In this document: positions 1-9,055 of the stretch, piece after piece | Position numbering within the stretch: the stretch's first letter is position 1 | How the letters are laid out: every line of letters begins with the position of its first letter | NCBI GenBank assembly: GCA_934661165.1 | Contig: CAKUJB010000026.1 | Span: 1 to 17,654 of the forward strand | Source of the DNA: an uncultured Microbacteriaceae bacterium | Lineage (GTDB): Bacteria > Actinomycetota > Actinomycetes > Actinomycetales > Microbacteriaceae | DNA: 17,654 nucleotides | Direction: 5' to 3' | Program-made: the position numbers and the translations under genes | The notes under the pieces: model-generated | Database searches by the model: none | Told to the model about the DNA's origin: nothing | Seen by the model: only the letters and a program-made list of their open reading frames with translations

Positions 1-1
1 G

Positions 2-661
2 GGCTTCGTCGCCCGCCATCTCGTCATGGCCGCACGGCTCATCGACGAGGATCCCGAGCTCGCGCACCAGCATGCGCTGAGCGCGAGCCGGAAGGGCGGG
101 CGGCTCGCGGTCGTGCGCGAGACCCTCGCCGTGACCGCGTACCGCACGGGGGACTATGCGCTCGCGCTCCGCGAGCTGCGCACGTACCGGCGCATCTCGG
201 GACGCGACGACCAGCTGCCGCTCATGGTCGACAGCGAGCGCGGCCTCGGCCGCCCCGAGCGGGCGCTCGAGCTCGGCCGCTCCGTCCCGCGCGGCACGCT
301 GTCGGACGGCGTGCAGGTCGACCTCGCGATCGCGATGTCCGGCGCGCGCCTCGACCTCGGGCAGCTGGATGCGGCGCTGCGCGAGCTCGAGATCGCGCAG
401 CTCGATCCCGACACCGCCTACTCATGGAGCCCGGCCCTCTACAACGCGTACGGCGTCGTCCTCGAGGAGCTCGGCAGGGCCGCGGAGGCCGCCGACTGGT
501 ATCGGCGGGCGGACATCGCCGTAGCCGCACTGCACGGCGACGAGGACGAGGATGCCATCGAGGTCCTCGAGATCGAGGTCGGCGACGACGAGGTCGAGAT
601 CCCCGGCGTCGAGGACGAGGGCGAGGACCAGGCCGAGCGGCAGGGGGAGGAGTCGGCGTGA
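2..661 (+). CDS. TPR-like hypothetical protein, 5'-truncated by window edge
   Basis: The frame is open from the window edge, so the true start is probably upstream. An ATG at 26 exists, but the residues before it (GFVARHLV) read as continuing protein. The visible part is mostly alpha-helical with degenerate tetratricopeptide-like helix pairs (for example GDYALALRELRTYRRISG, then LGRPERALELGRS, then LGRAAEAADWYRRAD), which suggests a protein-protein interaction scaffold. The last 40 or so residues form a strongly acidic, low-complexity tail rich in Glu and Asp. No catalytic motif or membrane segment is visible. Its stop overlaps the GTG of the HAD hydrolase by 4 bases (GTGA), so the two are probably co-translated. 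In Microbacteriaceae a conserved gene of this kind commonly precedes the HAD-tlyA-nadK cluster (from memory). Precise function is unknown. Confidence 0.75.
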   Translation, partial: GFVARHLVMAARLIDEDPELAHQHALSASRKGGRLAVVRETLAVTAYRTGDYALALRELRTYRRISGRDDQLPLMVDSERGLGRPERALELGRSVPRGTLSDGVQVDLAIAMSGARLDLGQLDAALRELEIAQLDPDTAYSWSPALYNAYGVVLEELGRAAEAADWYRRADIAVAALHGDEDEDAIEVLEIEVGDDEVEIPGVEDEGEDQAERQGEESA

Positions 662-1665
662 GTCCGTACCCCGCCGGTGCCCCACTCGCCGGCCGGGACG
701 TCCTGCTCGTCGACCTCGACGGCGTCGTCTACGCGGCCGCGGACCCGATCCCGCACGCCACGACCGCGATCGCACAGGCGCAGGCCGCCGGCGTGCGCAT
801 CGGGTACGTGACGAACAACGCGTCGCGGACGGACGCGCAGGTCGCGACGCAGCTGCGCGCGTTCGGGCTCGAGGTCGAGCCCGCCGATGTCGTGACGAGT
901 CCGCAGGCGGCGCTCGAGCTCCTCCGCGAGCTCGTGCCGGCGCCCGCGCTCGTGCTCGTGGTCGGCGGCGAGGGGATCACGGTCGAGCTCGAGCGCGCGG
1001 GCTATCGCGTCACGCGGAGCGCGGACGACGTCCCGGCCGCGGTCGTGCAGGGCTTCCACCCGAGCGTCGGCTGGTCCGAGCTCGCCGAGGCGAGCTTCGC
1101 GATCCAGCATCATCGCGCCCCGTGGATCGCGACGAATCAGGACTGGACCTTCCCGCATTCGCGCGGCATCGCACCTGGCAACGGCACGCTCGTCTCGGCG
1201 GTGCACACCGCCACCGGCACGATGCCCGTCGTGGCGGGCAAGCCCGAGCGGGCGATCTTCGACACCGCCGTCGCTCGGTTCGGCGCCACGGCGCCCCTCA
1301 TGATCGGCGATCGCATCGACACCGACATCCTCGGGGCGAATCGCGCCGGCATCCCGGCGGCGCTCGTCCTCACCGGCATCGACGGCGCGAGGCAGCTGCT
1401 GCCGGCCCGCGAGGAGGAGCGTCCCGCATTCATCCTCGGTGACCTCCGCGAACTCGCCGAGCCCTACCCCGAAGCGACCGCCGAGCCCGTCGAGGGCGGG
1501 GCGATCGTGCGCGTGCGCGATGCCGCGGTGCGGCTCGATGGCAATCGCGTCAGCATCGAGACACCCGGCGACCGCGTCGACCTCATCCGTGCCGCGTGCA
1601 CGCTCATCTGGGGCATCGGCCGCCCCATCTACGGGCTCGACGTCGACGAGGCGCTCAGCCGCTGA
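658..1665 (+). CDS. HAD-IIA family hydrolase (NagD/phosphoglycolate phosphatase-like)
   Basis: This 335-aa cytoplasmic phosphatase belongs to the HAD superfamily, subclass IIA. Motif I is DLDGVVY with the nucleophile and acid/base Asp at about residues 19 and 21. Motif II is VTNNAS (about 51-56), the motif III Lys is in GKPERAIFD (about K195), and motif IV is GDRIDTDILGA (about 217-227), which binds Mg2+. The IIA cap lies between motifs II and III. The family removes phosphate from small metabolites such as phosphoglycolate, nucleotides or sugar phosphates; the substrate cannot be read from sequence. The GTG start at 658 is chosen because it overlaps the upstream stop (GTGA) and places motif I near the N-terminus, as is usual. 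About 70 residues follow the HAD core, a common C-terminal extension in actinobacterial members. Confidence 0.9.
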   Translation: MSPYPAGAPLAGRDVLLVDLDGVVYAAADPIPHATTAIAQAQAAGVRIGYVTNNASRTDAQVATQLRAFGLEVEPADVVTSPQAALELLRELVPAPALVLVVGGEGITVELERAGYRVTRSADDVPAAVVQGFHPSVGWSELAEASFAIQHHRAPWIATNQDWTFPHSRGIAPGNGTLVSAVHTATGTMPVVAGKPERAIFDTAVARFGATAPLMIGDRIDTDILGANRAGIPAALVLTGIDGARQLLPAREEERPAFILGDLRELAEPYPEATAEPVEGGAIVRVRDAAVRLDGNRVSIETPGDRVDLIRAACTLIWGIGRPIYGLDVDEALSR

Positions 1666-1678
1666 GGGTGCCACGCGC

Positions 1679-1684
1679 TAGCCT
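1679..1684 (+). promoter_or_regulatory. -10 element TAGCCT of a leaderless-type promoter
   Basis: TAGCCT matches the actinobacterial -10 pattern TANNNT and ends 6 bases before the GTG at 1691. That spacing puts the expected transcription start at or next to the start codon, so the 47-aa ORF and tlyA would be read from a leaderless mRNA. No Shine-Dalgarno sequence is present before this GTG, which agrees. No clear -35 is seen. Confidence 0.55.
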
Positions 1685-1690
1685 GGTCGT

Positions 1691-1834
1691 GTGACCGGAT
1701 CGCCCGAGGAGCTCAGCATCGCCGCTCGCGTCGAGGCGCTCGCGGAGCTGCCGCTCGACGAGCGCGCGCCCGGCTACGAGGCGCTGCTCGCCGAGCTCCA
1801 GACGAGGCTCGAGTCGGCGGATGCCGGCGACTGA
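1691..1834 (+). CDS. Small hypothetical protein (47 aa) between HAD hydrolase and tlyA
   Basis: A GTG-initiated ORF of 47 codons encodes an acidic, Leu/Ala/Glu-rich peptide (core VEALAELPLDERAPGYEALL) predicted to form one or two amphipathic helices. It begins 6 bases after a TANNNT -10 element, and its stop lies 14 bases inside tlyA, so it would couple to tlyA translation. Codon use matches the neighbouring housekeeping genes. No catalytic motif, signal peptide or membrane segment is visible. Short ORFs of this type are often found at this position in actinobacterial tlyA-recN clusters (from memory), but I know of no assigned function. It could also be read simply as the 5' leader of tlyA. 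Confidence 0.6.
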   Translation: MTGSPEELSIAARVEALAELPLDERAPGYEALLAELQTRLESADAGD

Positions 1835-2642
1835 GGGTCGCTCCGGCGGCGGACGCCTCGACATCGTGCTCGTCGAGCGCGGGCTCGCGCGGTCCCGCAG
1901 CCATGCGGCGGAGCTCATCAAGGCCGGCCGGGTCGCCGTCGACGGCCGAGCGGTCGTGAAGCCGGCCGCCCCGGTCGCGGATGAGGCCGGGATCGAGGTC
2001 GAGGTCGGTGACGCCTGGGTGAGCCGCGCCGCGCACAAGCTCATCGCGGCGCTCGACGCCTTCGGCCTCGAGGTCGCGGGCCGCACGGCGCTCGACGTCG
2101 GCGCCTCGACGGGCGGCTTCACCCAGGTGCTCCTGTCGCGCGGCGCCGCGCACGTCGTCGCGCTCGACGTCGGCCACGGTCAGCTCTCCGCCGCGCTCGC
2201 GCCCGAGATCGTCGCTGGTCGGCTCGTGAGCCTCGAGGGCAGGAATGCGCGCGAGCTCACCGCCGCGGCACTCGCCCCCCACCACGCGGCCCCGTTCTCG
2301 CTCGTCGTCGCCGACCTCTCGTTCATCGGCCTGCCGCTCGTCCTGCCGGCCATCGCCGCCGCCGCGCCGGAGGCGGAGCTCGTCGTCCTCATCAAGCCGC
2401 AGTTCGAGGTCGGTCGGACCGGCGTTCGCGAGGGCATCGTCCACGACCCGAGTCTGCGCGCCGACGCGATCGATGGTGTCCTGTGGGCCGCGCACGATCT
2501 CGGCCTCGCGACCGCGGGCCTCATCGCCTCGCCGATCGTCGGCAGCCATGGCAATGCGGAGTACCTCGCGCGACTCAGTCGGCACCACGGCGCCGATCCG
2601 TCACAATGGAGAGACACGATCGCCGGACTGACGGGAGCCTGA
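1821..2642 (+). CDS. tlyA: TlyA family rRNA 2'-O-methyltransferase / putative haemolysin
   Basis: This 273-aa protein has an N-terminal S4-like RNA-binding domain (about residues 12-70: RLDIVLVERGLARSRSHA followed by IKAGRVAVDGR). An FtsJ-type Rossmann methyltransferase domain follows. The SAM-binding motif LDVGASTGGFTQ is at about 91-102, VVADLSFIG forms the motif IV region, and the family motif KPQFEVGR comes later. In Mycobacterium, TlyA methylates 2'-OH groups of 16S and 23S rRNA and sets capreomycin sensitivity; the haemolysin label is historical. The ATG at 1821 overlaps the preceding 47-aa ORF by 14 bases, and the stop abuts the nadK ATG directly, so the genes form one transcription unit. 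Length is normal for the family. Confidence 0.93.
   Translation: MPATEGRSGGGRLDIVLVERGLARSRSHAAELIKAGRVAVDGRAVVKPAAPVADEAGIEVEVGDAWVSRAAHKLIAALDAFGLEVAGRTALDVGASTGGFTQVLLSRGAAHVVALDVGHGQLSAALAPEIVAGRLVSLEGRNARELTAAALAPHHAAPFSLVVADLSFIGLPLVLPAIAAAAPEAELVVLIKPQFEVGRTGVREGIVHDPSLRADAIDGVLWAAHDLGLATAGLIASPIVGSHGNAEYLARLSRHHGADPSQWRDTIAGLTGA
2602..2607 (+). promoter_or_regulatory. Possible weak -10 (CACAAT) for nadK, with downstream Shine-Dalgarno
   Basis: CACAAT is an AT-rich island within the 3' end of tlyA. It is followed about 25 bases later by GGGAG (2633-2637), spaced 5 bases from the nadK ATG. It is only a partial match to TANNNT, so an internal promoter is a weak inference. The Shine-Dalgarno sequence is the firmer signal and supports the ATG at 2643. 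Confidence 0.25.
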
Positions 2643-3566
2643 ATGATCGCCGAGCGCCCCGCCACGCGGCGGTTCCTCGTGCTCCCGCACACGGGACGCG
2701 ACTCGTCGAAGCGCGCCGCCGCCGAGGTCATCGGCTCGCTTCTCGACGCCGGGACGATCCCGGTGCTCGCGGCGGAGGACGTCGCGGAGCTCGTCGCCGC
2801 CGACCCGATCGCCGCGCGCGCCGAGGTGCTCGGCCAGGACGTGCCGGTCACGGGCATCGAGCTCGCCATCGTCCTCGGCGGCGACGGTACGATCCTCCGC
2901 GCCGCGGAAACCGTCCGCGGCTCGACGATCCCGCTCATCGGGGTGAATCTCGGCCACGTCGGCTTCCTCGCCGAGGTGGAGCGCGGCGACCTCCACGAGG
3001 TCGTCCGCCGCGCACTGGCCCGCGACTACGTCGTCGAGGAGCGCATGACGATCGACGTCCGCGTCCTCGCGCCGAGCGGCGAGGAGCGCTACCGGACCTG
3101 GGCGCTCAACGAGGCGACGGTGGAGAAGTCGTCCCCCGGCAAGATGGTCGAGGTCGTCATCGAGATCGACGGCCGCCCCCTGTCGGCGTTCGGCTGCGAC
3201 GGTCTCGTCATGTCGACGCCGACGGGATCGACCGCGTACGCGTTCAGCGGCGGCGGCCCGGTCGTCTGGCCAGAGGTGGAGGCGATGCTGCTCGTGCCGC
3301 TGTCCGCCCACGCGCTCTTCGCCCGCCCGCTCGTCCTTGCGCCGAGCACCCGCCTGGCCGTCGAGATCTCGCCGCAGAGCGCGTCCCCCGGCATCCTGTG
3401 GTGCGACGGCCGGCGCTCCGCGCCGCTCGAGCCGGGCAGCCGCGTCGAGGTCGTGCGCGGCGGCGCGCCCGTGTGCCTCGCCCGGCTCATCCAGGGCGAG
3501 TTCACGGATCGGCTCGTGCAGAAGTTCGACCTGCCCGTGACCGGCTGGCGGGGTGCGCGCGAATGA
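2643..3566 (+). CDS. nadK: NAD kinase
   Basis: This 307-aa ATP-NAD kinase phosphorylates NAD to NADP in the cytoplasm. The diagnostic GGDGT motif is at residues 79-83 with catalytic Asp81. It is followed by NLGHVGFLAEVE, the NE motif (WALNEATVEK) and the C-terminal beta-domain signature DGLVMSTPTGSTAYAFSGGG. These are in the usual order and nothing is missing. Length is standard for actinobacterial NadK. The start directly follows the tlyA stop and has a good GGGAG Shine-Dalgarno. tlyA-nadK-recN is a conserved actinobacterial order. The stop codon is embedded in ATGA, whose ATG could open a 22-codon ORF running up to recN. Confidence 0.95.
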   Translation: MIAERPATRRFLVLPHTGRDSSKRAAAEVIGSLLDAGTIPVLAAEDVAELVAADPIAARAEVLGQDVPVTGIELAIVLGGDGTILRAAETVRGSTIPLIGVNLGHVGFLAEVERGDLHEVVRRALARDYVVEERMTIDVRVLAPSGEERYRTWALNEATVEKSSPGKMVEVVIEIDGRPLSAFGCDGLVMSTPTGSTAYAFSGGGPVVWPEVEAMLLVPLSAHALFARPLVLAPSTRLAVEISPQSASPGILWCDGRRSAPLEPGSRVEVVRGGAPVCLARLIQGEFTDRLVQKFDLPVTGWRGARE

Positions 3567-3631
3567 CCGCTCGTCACCCGCGTCGGGCGTATGCCTCGGG
3601 AGGAATGCGCCGAGGGCGCCACCGGCGATGA
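3563..3631 (+). CDS. Possible 22-aa Arg-rich coupling ORF between nadK and recN
   Basis: An ATG at 3563 overlaps the nadK stop (ATGA), and the frame runs 22 codons to a TGA at 3629-3631 that overlaps the recN ATG (ATGA again). The peptide is very basic (MTARHPRRAY...RRGRHRR). The double 4-base overlap would let ribosomes pass from nadK to recN without a gap. No homology can be claimed and no Shine-Dalgarno lies directly before it. In DNA this GC-rich a 22-codon open frame is not surprising, so this is a suggestion only. Confidence 0.25.
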   Translation: MTARHPRRAYASGGMRRGRHRR

Positions 3632-5310
3632 TTCAGGAGATCCGGATCCGCGACCTCGGCGTCATCGCCGACGCGAGCCTGCCGCTCGGGCCGGGGCTCA
3701 CCGCTGTCACGGGCGAGACGGGGGCGGGCAAGACGATGGTCGTCACGGCGCTCGGCCTGCTGCTCGGGGACCGTGCCGACAGCGCGGTCGTGCGTGCGGG
3801 TGCCGATGCCGCCTCGGTCGAGGGCATCTGGCGTGTCGCGCCCGATGACGCGGAACTCGCCGAGCGGGTCGCCGATGCGGGCGGCTTCATCGAGGACGGC
3901 GAGCTCGTCCTGGCCCGCACGCTCGCGCGGGAGGGCCGCTCCCGCGCCCTCGTGGGCGGCCGGTCGACTCCGGTCGCGATCCTGCAGGAGCTCGGCGAGC
4001 GACTCGTCGTCGTGCACGGGCAGTCGGAGCAGCTCCGGCTGCGCAGCCGATCCGCGCAGCGCGACGCGCTCGACCGCTACGCCGGTGAGGGGCTCGCGGG
4101 GGTGCGCCGCGCATTCGTCGACGCGTTCGCGCGGTGGCGGGACGAGGCGGCCGAGCTCGAGCGACTCCTCGCCGAGCGCGAACGGCGGGCCGCGGAGGCG
4201 GAGGAGCTGCGCGCCGCCATCGAACGCATCGAGGCGGTCGACCCGCGCGCAGGGGAGGACGTGGAGCTCGCGGCGGAGGCCGAGCGGCTCACGAATCTCG
4301 AGGATCTGCGGCTCGCGGCCGCGGAGGCGCACGCACTCCTCGCCGCCGCGCAGGACGACGCCCCCGATGCGACCGCGCTCCTCGACCGGGCGCGGCGCGC
4401 GGTCGACCGGGTCGCCGGGCACGACGCGACCCTCGCGCCGATCGCCGAGGCGCTCGGGGCGCTCGTGTACGCGGCGGGCGACGCTGCGATGCAGCTCGCC
4501 GGCTACCTGGACGGACTCGACGCCGATGGCGCGAGCCGGCTCGACGCCGTGCAGACGCGCCGGGCCGAGCTCGCCGACCTCGTCCGCGGCTACGGGCCCG
4601 AGCTCGACGACGTCATCGGTCTGCTCGACAGTGGCAGCGCGCGACTCCTCGAGCTGGATCGGACGGACACCCGCATCGCCGAGCTGGAGGCCGCCGTCGC
4701 CGCCTCGCTCGCCGAGGCCGACCGGCTCGCGGACGAGCTGACCGAGCTGCGTCGGGATGCTGCCCTGCGGCTGGCCGCCGAGGTGACGACCGAGCTCGCC
4801 GCGCTCGCGATGCCCGATGCGCGGCTGCACGTCGAGGTCACCGCCGCCGATCGCCTCGGCCTCCACGGCCGCGACGAGGTCGCGCTGCTCCTCGCGCCGC
4901 ACCCCGGCGCCGAGCCCCGGCCCATCGGCCGCGGCGCCTCCGGCGGCGAGCTCAGCCGCATCATGCTCGCGATCGAGGTCGTCATCGGCGCGGTCGATCC
5001 CGTCCCGACCTTCGTCTTCGACGAAGTCGACGCCGGCGTCGGCGGCGCGGCCGCGATCGAGATCGGGCGGCGCCTGGCGAGGCTCGCCGCGCATTCGCAG
5101 GTCATCGTCGTGACGCACCTCGCGCAGGTCGCGGCGTTCGCGGGCAACCATCTGCGGGTCCAGAAGGACACCTCGGGGGAGTTCACCGCGAGCAGCGTCA
5201 CGCGACTGTCGGGCGAGGCCCGGGAGCGCGAGATGGCGCGACTGCTGTCCGGGCTCGACGCCTCGGACTCCGCGCTCGCGCACGCCCGCGAGCTGCTCGC
5301 CCTGGCCTGA
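3628..5310 (+). CDS. recN: DNA repair ATPase RecN
   Basis: This 560-aa SMC-like ATPase acts in double-strand break repair. Walker A GETGAGKT is at residues 29-36. An HGQSEQLRLRS segment leads into a long Ala/Glu/Arg-rich coiled coil (about 180-400). The ABC signature GASGGELSR is at 436-444 and Walker B VFDEVDAGVGG at about 463-473, followed by the VTHLAQVAAFA switch region. All head-domain motifs are intact. I chose the ATG at 3628 because MIQEIRIRDLGVIADA is the expected RecN N-terminus and GAGGG lies 11 bases upstream. An in-frame GTG at 3553 would add 25 residues that look non-native and would overlap nadK. The gene lies 61 bases after nadK. Confidence 0.95.
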   Translation: MIQEIRIRDLGVIADASLPLGPGLTAVTGETGAGKTMVVTALGLLLGDRADSAVVRAGADAASVEGIWRVAPDDAELAERVADAGGFIEDGELVLARTLAREGRSRALVGGRSTPVAILQELGERLVVVHGQSEQLRLRSRSAQRDALDRYAGEGLAGVRRAFVDAFARWRDEAAELERLLAERERRAAEAEELRAAIERIEAVDPRAGEDVELAAEAERLTNLEDLRLAAAEAHALLAAAQDDAPDATALLDRARRAVDRVAGHDATLAPIAEALGALVYAAGDAAMQLAGYLDGLDADGASRLDAVQTRRAELADLVRGYGPELDDVIGLLDSGSARLLELDRTDTRIAELEAAVAASLAEADRLADELTELRRDAALRLAAEVTTELAALAMPDARLHVEVTAADRLGLHGRDEVALLLAPHPGAEPRPIGRGASGGELSRIMLAIEVVIGAVDPVPTFVFDEVDAGVGGAAAIEIGRRLARLAAHSQVIVVTHLAQVAAFAGNHLRVQKDTSGEFTASSVTRLSGEAREREMARLLSGLDASDSALAHARELLALA

Positions 5311-5334
5311 GTCGGCGAAAAGCGCAACTCGCCG

Positions 5335-5348
5335 CGAGCGCGCGCTCG
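5335..5348 (+). repeat. 14-bp perfect palindrome upstream of pyrG
   Basis: CGAGCGCGCGCTCG is self-complementary and ends 13 bases before the pyrG -10 element, covering the place where a -35 would lie. It could be an operator or simply a GC-rich chance palindrome; there is no second copy nearby. Confidence 0.3.
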
Positions 5349-5361
5349 GAGCCGCGTCGGA

Positions 5362-5367
5362 TATGCT
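5362..5367 (+). promoter_or_regulatory. -10 element TATGCT of a leaderless-type pyrG promoter
   Basis: TATGCT fits TANNNT and is followed by 8 bases and then GTG at 5376. It lies in the 65-base gap between recN and pyrG, one of the few non-coding gaps in this block. The spacing predicts transcription starting at or next to the start codon. No -35 consensus is visible, and the palindrome at 5335-5348 covers that position. Confidence 0.6.
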
Positions 5368-5375
5368 GGAGTTCC

Positions 5376-7130
<1,755 letters not shown>

Positions 7131-7137
7131 GCCCGCG

Positions 7138-7788
7138 GTGTCCGAGCCCGCGGCGCGAGGCGCGGACGCGACCGGGGCTGCGGCGCTCGCCGACCTGACC
7201 CAACGGCCCGAGGTGCTCGCGCGCGAGCGGGTGTATGCCGGTCGGGTCTGGGACGTCGTCGAGGAGCGCTTCGCCTACGGCGACGGCGAGCTCGTCCGCC
7301 ACTACGTCGACCACCCCGGCGCGGTCGCCGTGCTCGCCCTCGATGCGCAGGACCGGATCCTGCTCATCCAGCAGTACCGCCACCCGATCCGCTCCCGCGA
7401 GTGGGAGCTGCCGGCGGGCCTTCTCGACGAGACCGGGGAGTCGCCGCTGGACGCCGCGCGCCGGGAGCTCGCGGAGGAGGTCGACCTCGTCGCGGAGGAA
7501 TGGGCGCTGCTCGCGGATTTCGCGACGAGCCCGGGCGGATCGAACGAGGCGGTGCGGATCTATCTCGCGCGGGGACTGCGCGCGACGGGCCGCGCATTCG
7601 TCCGCACCGGCGAGGAGGCGGAAATCGTCCCGCGCTGGGTGCCGCTCGAGGAGGCCGTCGAGGCGGTCCGGGCCTCGCGCATCGGCAATGCGATCGCCGT
7701 CGTGGGCGTCCTCGCGGCCTGGGTGGAGCGCTCGCGCGACTGGCGCGGCCTGCGGGATCCGGAGACGCCGTGGGACCCTCGGCGCTGA
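7138..7788 (+). CDS. NUDIX hydrolase, ADP-ribose pyrophosphatase type
   Basis: This 216-aa protein resembles the ADP-ribose diphosphatases that split ADP-ribose into AMP and ribose 5-phosphate. The ADPRase context is clear: HYVDHPGAVAVLALD, LLIQQYRHPIR and WELPAGLLDE precede the Nudix box. The box runs from Gly94 to Leu117 with the metal-binding RExxEE at residues 109-114. Two small departures are visible: six rather than five residues separate Gly94 from Glu101 (also seen, from memory, in mycobacterial homologues), and Asp116 stands where Gly is usual. The GTG at 7138 is the first start after pyrG. The gene ends 19 bases inside xerD, an order (pyrG-NUDIX-xerD) common in actinobacteria. Confidence 0.9.
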   Translation: MSEPAARGADATGAAALADLTQRPEVLARERVYAGRVWDVVEERFAYGDGELVRHYVDHPGAVAVLALDAQDRILLIQQYRHPIRSREWELPAGLLDETGESPLDAARRELAEEVDLVAEEWALLADFATSPGGSNEAVRIYLARGLRATGRAFVRTGEEAEIVPRWVPLEEAVEAVRASRIGNAIAVVGVLAAWVERSRDWRGLRDPETPWDPRR

Positions 7789-8693
7789 TCGCCCGGTATC
7801 TCCGGCAGCTCACCGTCGAGCTCGGCCGCTCGCCGCACACCGTCGCGGCCTATCGGCGCGACCTCGGCGTCTACGCCGGCTGGGTCGGCGAACGGGATCT
7901 CGCGTCGTTGACGGAGCGCGACGTCGAGGCGTTCGTCGTCGCGCTGCGCGACGGCACGGCGACGGGGACACCGCTCGCCCCGACGAGTGTGGGACGCATG
8001 CTGAGCTCGGTGCGGGGCCTGCACCGCTTCGCGCTCGAGGAGGGCGTCGTCGTCGAGGACGTCACGCGCGAGCTCCGGCCGCCGAAGCCCGCCGCGCGGC
8101 TGCCGAAGGCGCCGAGCATCGAGCAGACGATCGCGCTGCTCGACGCGGCGGGCGGCGACGAGCCGCAGCGCATCCGCGATCGTGCGCTCCTCGAGCTGCT
8201 GTACGCGACGGGTGCGCGGATCTCGGAGGCGCTGGCGCTCGACGTCGACGACCTCGCCACCGTGCTGCACGAGGGTGCCGGCGTCATCGTGCTCACCGGC
8301 AAGGGCGCCAAGCAGCGAATCGTCCCGCTCGGCGGCTACGCCCGCGCGGCGATCGAGGAGTACCTCGTGCGGGTGCGGCCCGAGTTCGCGGCGTCGGCGC
8401 GGCGGGCCTCGCCGGCGCTGTTCCTCGGTGTGCGCGGGGGCCGGCTGTCCCGGCAGCATGCCTGGCTCATCATCAGGGCGGCGGGGGAGCGGGCCGGGCT
8501 CGAGGCGGACACGCTGTCGCCGCATACGCTGCGTCACGCATTCGCGACGCATCTCCTGCAGGGCGGCGCCGACGTGCGCGTCGTCCAGGAGCTCCTCGGG
8601 CACGCGAGCGTCGCGACCACGCAGATCTACACGAAGGTCACCGCCGACCTGCTCCAGGAGGCGTATCGGCAGGCGCATCCGCGCGCCCGCTGA
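7770..8693 (+). CDS. xerD: Site-specific tyrosine recombinase XerD
   Basis: This 307-aa recombinase resolves chromosome dimers at dif together with XerC and FtsK. An N-terminal SAM-like core-binding domain (about residues 5-90; LGRSPHTVAAYRRDL) is followed by the catalytic domain. All active-site residues are present: Arg150 in TGARISE, Lys178 in GKGAKQR, His252 and Arg255 in HTLRH, His278 in LGHAS and the Tyr287 nucleophile in TTQIYTKV. The GTG at 7770 is chosen because GGAG lies 5 bases upstream and it gives the normal XerD length; it overlaps the NUDIX gene by 19 bases. Relatives usually have parA next, but here about 3.5 kb of accessory DNA follows. The last 87 bases recur in decayed form at 11267-11353. 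Confidence 0.95.
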   Translation: MGPSALIARYLRQLTVELGRSPHTVAAYRRDLGVYAGWVGERDLASLTERDVEAFVVALRDGTATGTPLAPTSVGRMLSSVRGLHRFALEEGVVVEDVTRELRPPKPAARLPKAPSIEQTIALLDAAGGDEPQRIRDRALLELLYATGARISEALALDVDDLATVLHEGAGVIVLTGKGAKQRIVPLGGYARAAIEEYLVRVRPEFAASARRASPALFLGVRGGRLSRQHAWLIIRAAGERAGLEADTLSPHTLRHAFATHLLQGGADVRVVQELLGHASVATTQIYTKVTADLLQEAYRQAHPRAR

Positions 8694-8780
8694 GGTCTTC
8701 GCCTCCCGTCGGGCGATTGCCTGCACGTCCGGCTCCGCCGCGATGCTCGGTATCGCCGAATGGCTGGCCTTTTGCCCACG

Positions 8781-8807
8781 GGCGGGCTAGCAGTCCGATT
8801 GCCCGCC
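8781..8807 (+). terminator. Stem-loop 88 bases after xerD, possible terminator
   Basis: GGCGGGC and GCCCGCC form a perfect 7-bp GC stem around a 13-base loop. No U-tract follows, so it is at best a U-less terminator of the kind reported in actinobacteria, or an mRNA 3'-end stabiliser. The 3' arm contains one of the GATTGCCC repeat motifs. Confidence 0.35.
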
Positions 8808-8814
8808 ACCGAGG

Positions 8815-8846
8815 ACATGGGGTCCGACGCGTCGAATCCCCGATGT
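8815..8846 (+). repeat. Inverted repeat with bulge and nested palindrome
   Basis: ACATGGGG pairs with CCCC-G-ATGT (8 bp with one bulged G), enclosing the palindrome GACGCGTC. It directly follows the 8781-8807 hairpin. Function is unknown: it could be part of a bipartite terminator or a recombination or protein-binding site. Confidence 0.35.
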
Positions 8847-9055
8847 GATCGGTGCTGTAGTCGAATGCGCGTGCGAAGTATCGCGCCCGCGGCGACTCGG
8901 CCTGCGGGCGGGTTCGTGTGTAGGGGCCTGCGCCCAGCAGGACGGCCGGCATCCTGCGAGCCGTCACACCTGGGGGGCCTTGCGACGAGAGATAGCTTGC
9001 GAATGCGCTGGGGGGCGCCACTCGCGACTGGCACGCTCGATGGGAGTATGGGCTC

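Larger units (their letters stand above)
8694..9055 (+). other. Intergenic region between xerD and the AAA-TOPRIM gene
   Basis: No convincing gene is seen in these 362 bases: the open frames here lack start signals and family features. The region holds two inverted repeats (8781-8807 and 8815-8846), two copies of a GCGATTGCC-like motif (8711-8721 and 8796-8804), and just before the ATPase gene a Shine-Dalgarno GGGAG (9042-9046). No strong promoter could be picked out. Confidence 0.6.

Noticed and set aside
3553..3627. Longer RecN start at GTG 3553
   Set aside because: It would overlap nadK and add residues unlike RecN; MIQEIRIRDLG at 3628 is the normal family N-terminus.
8815..8846. Sequence around GTCGAATCCCC looks like a tRNA T-arm, suggesting a tRNA integration site
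   Set aside because: No acceptor, D or anticodon arms of a tRNA can be placed around it, and the bases are better explained as an inverted repeat.
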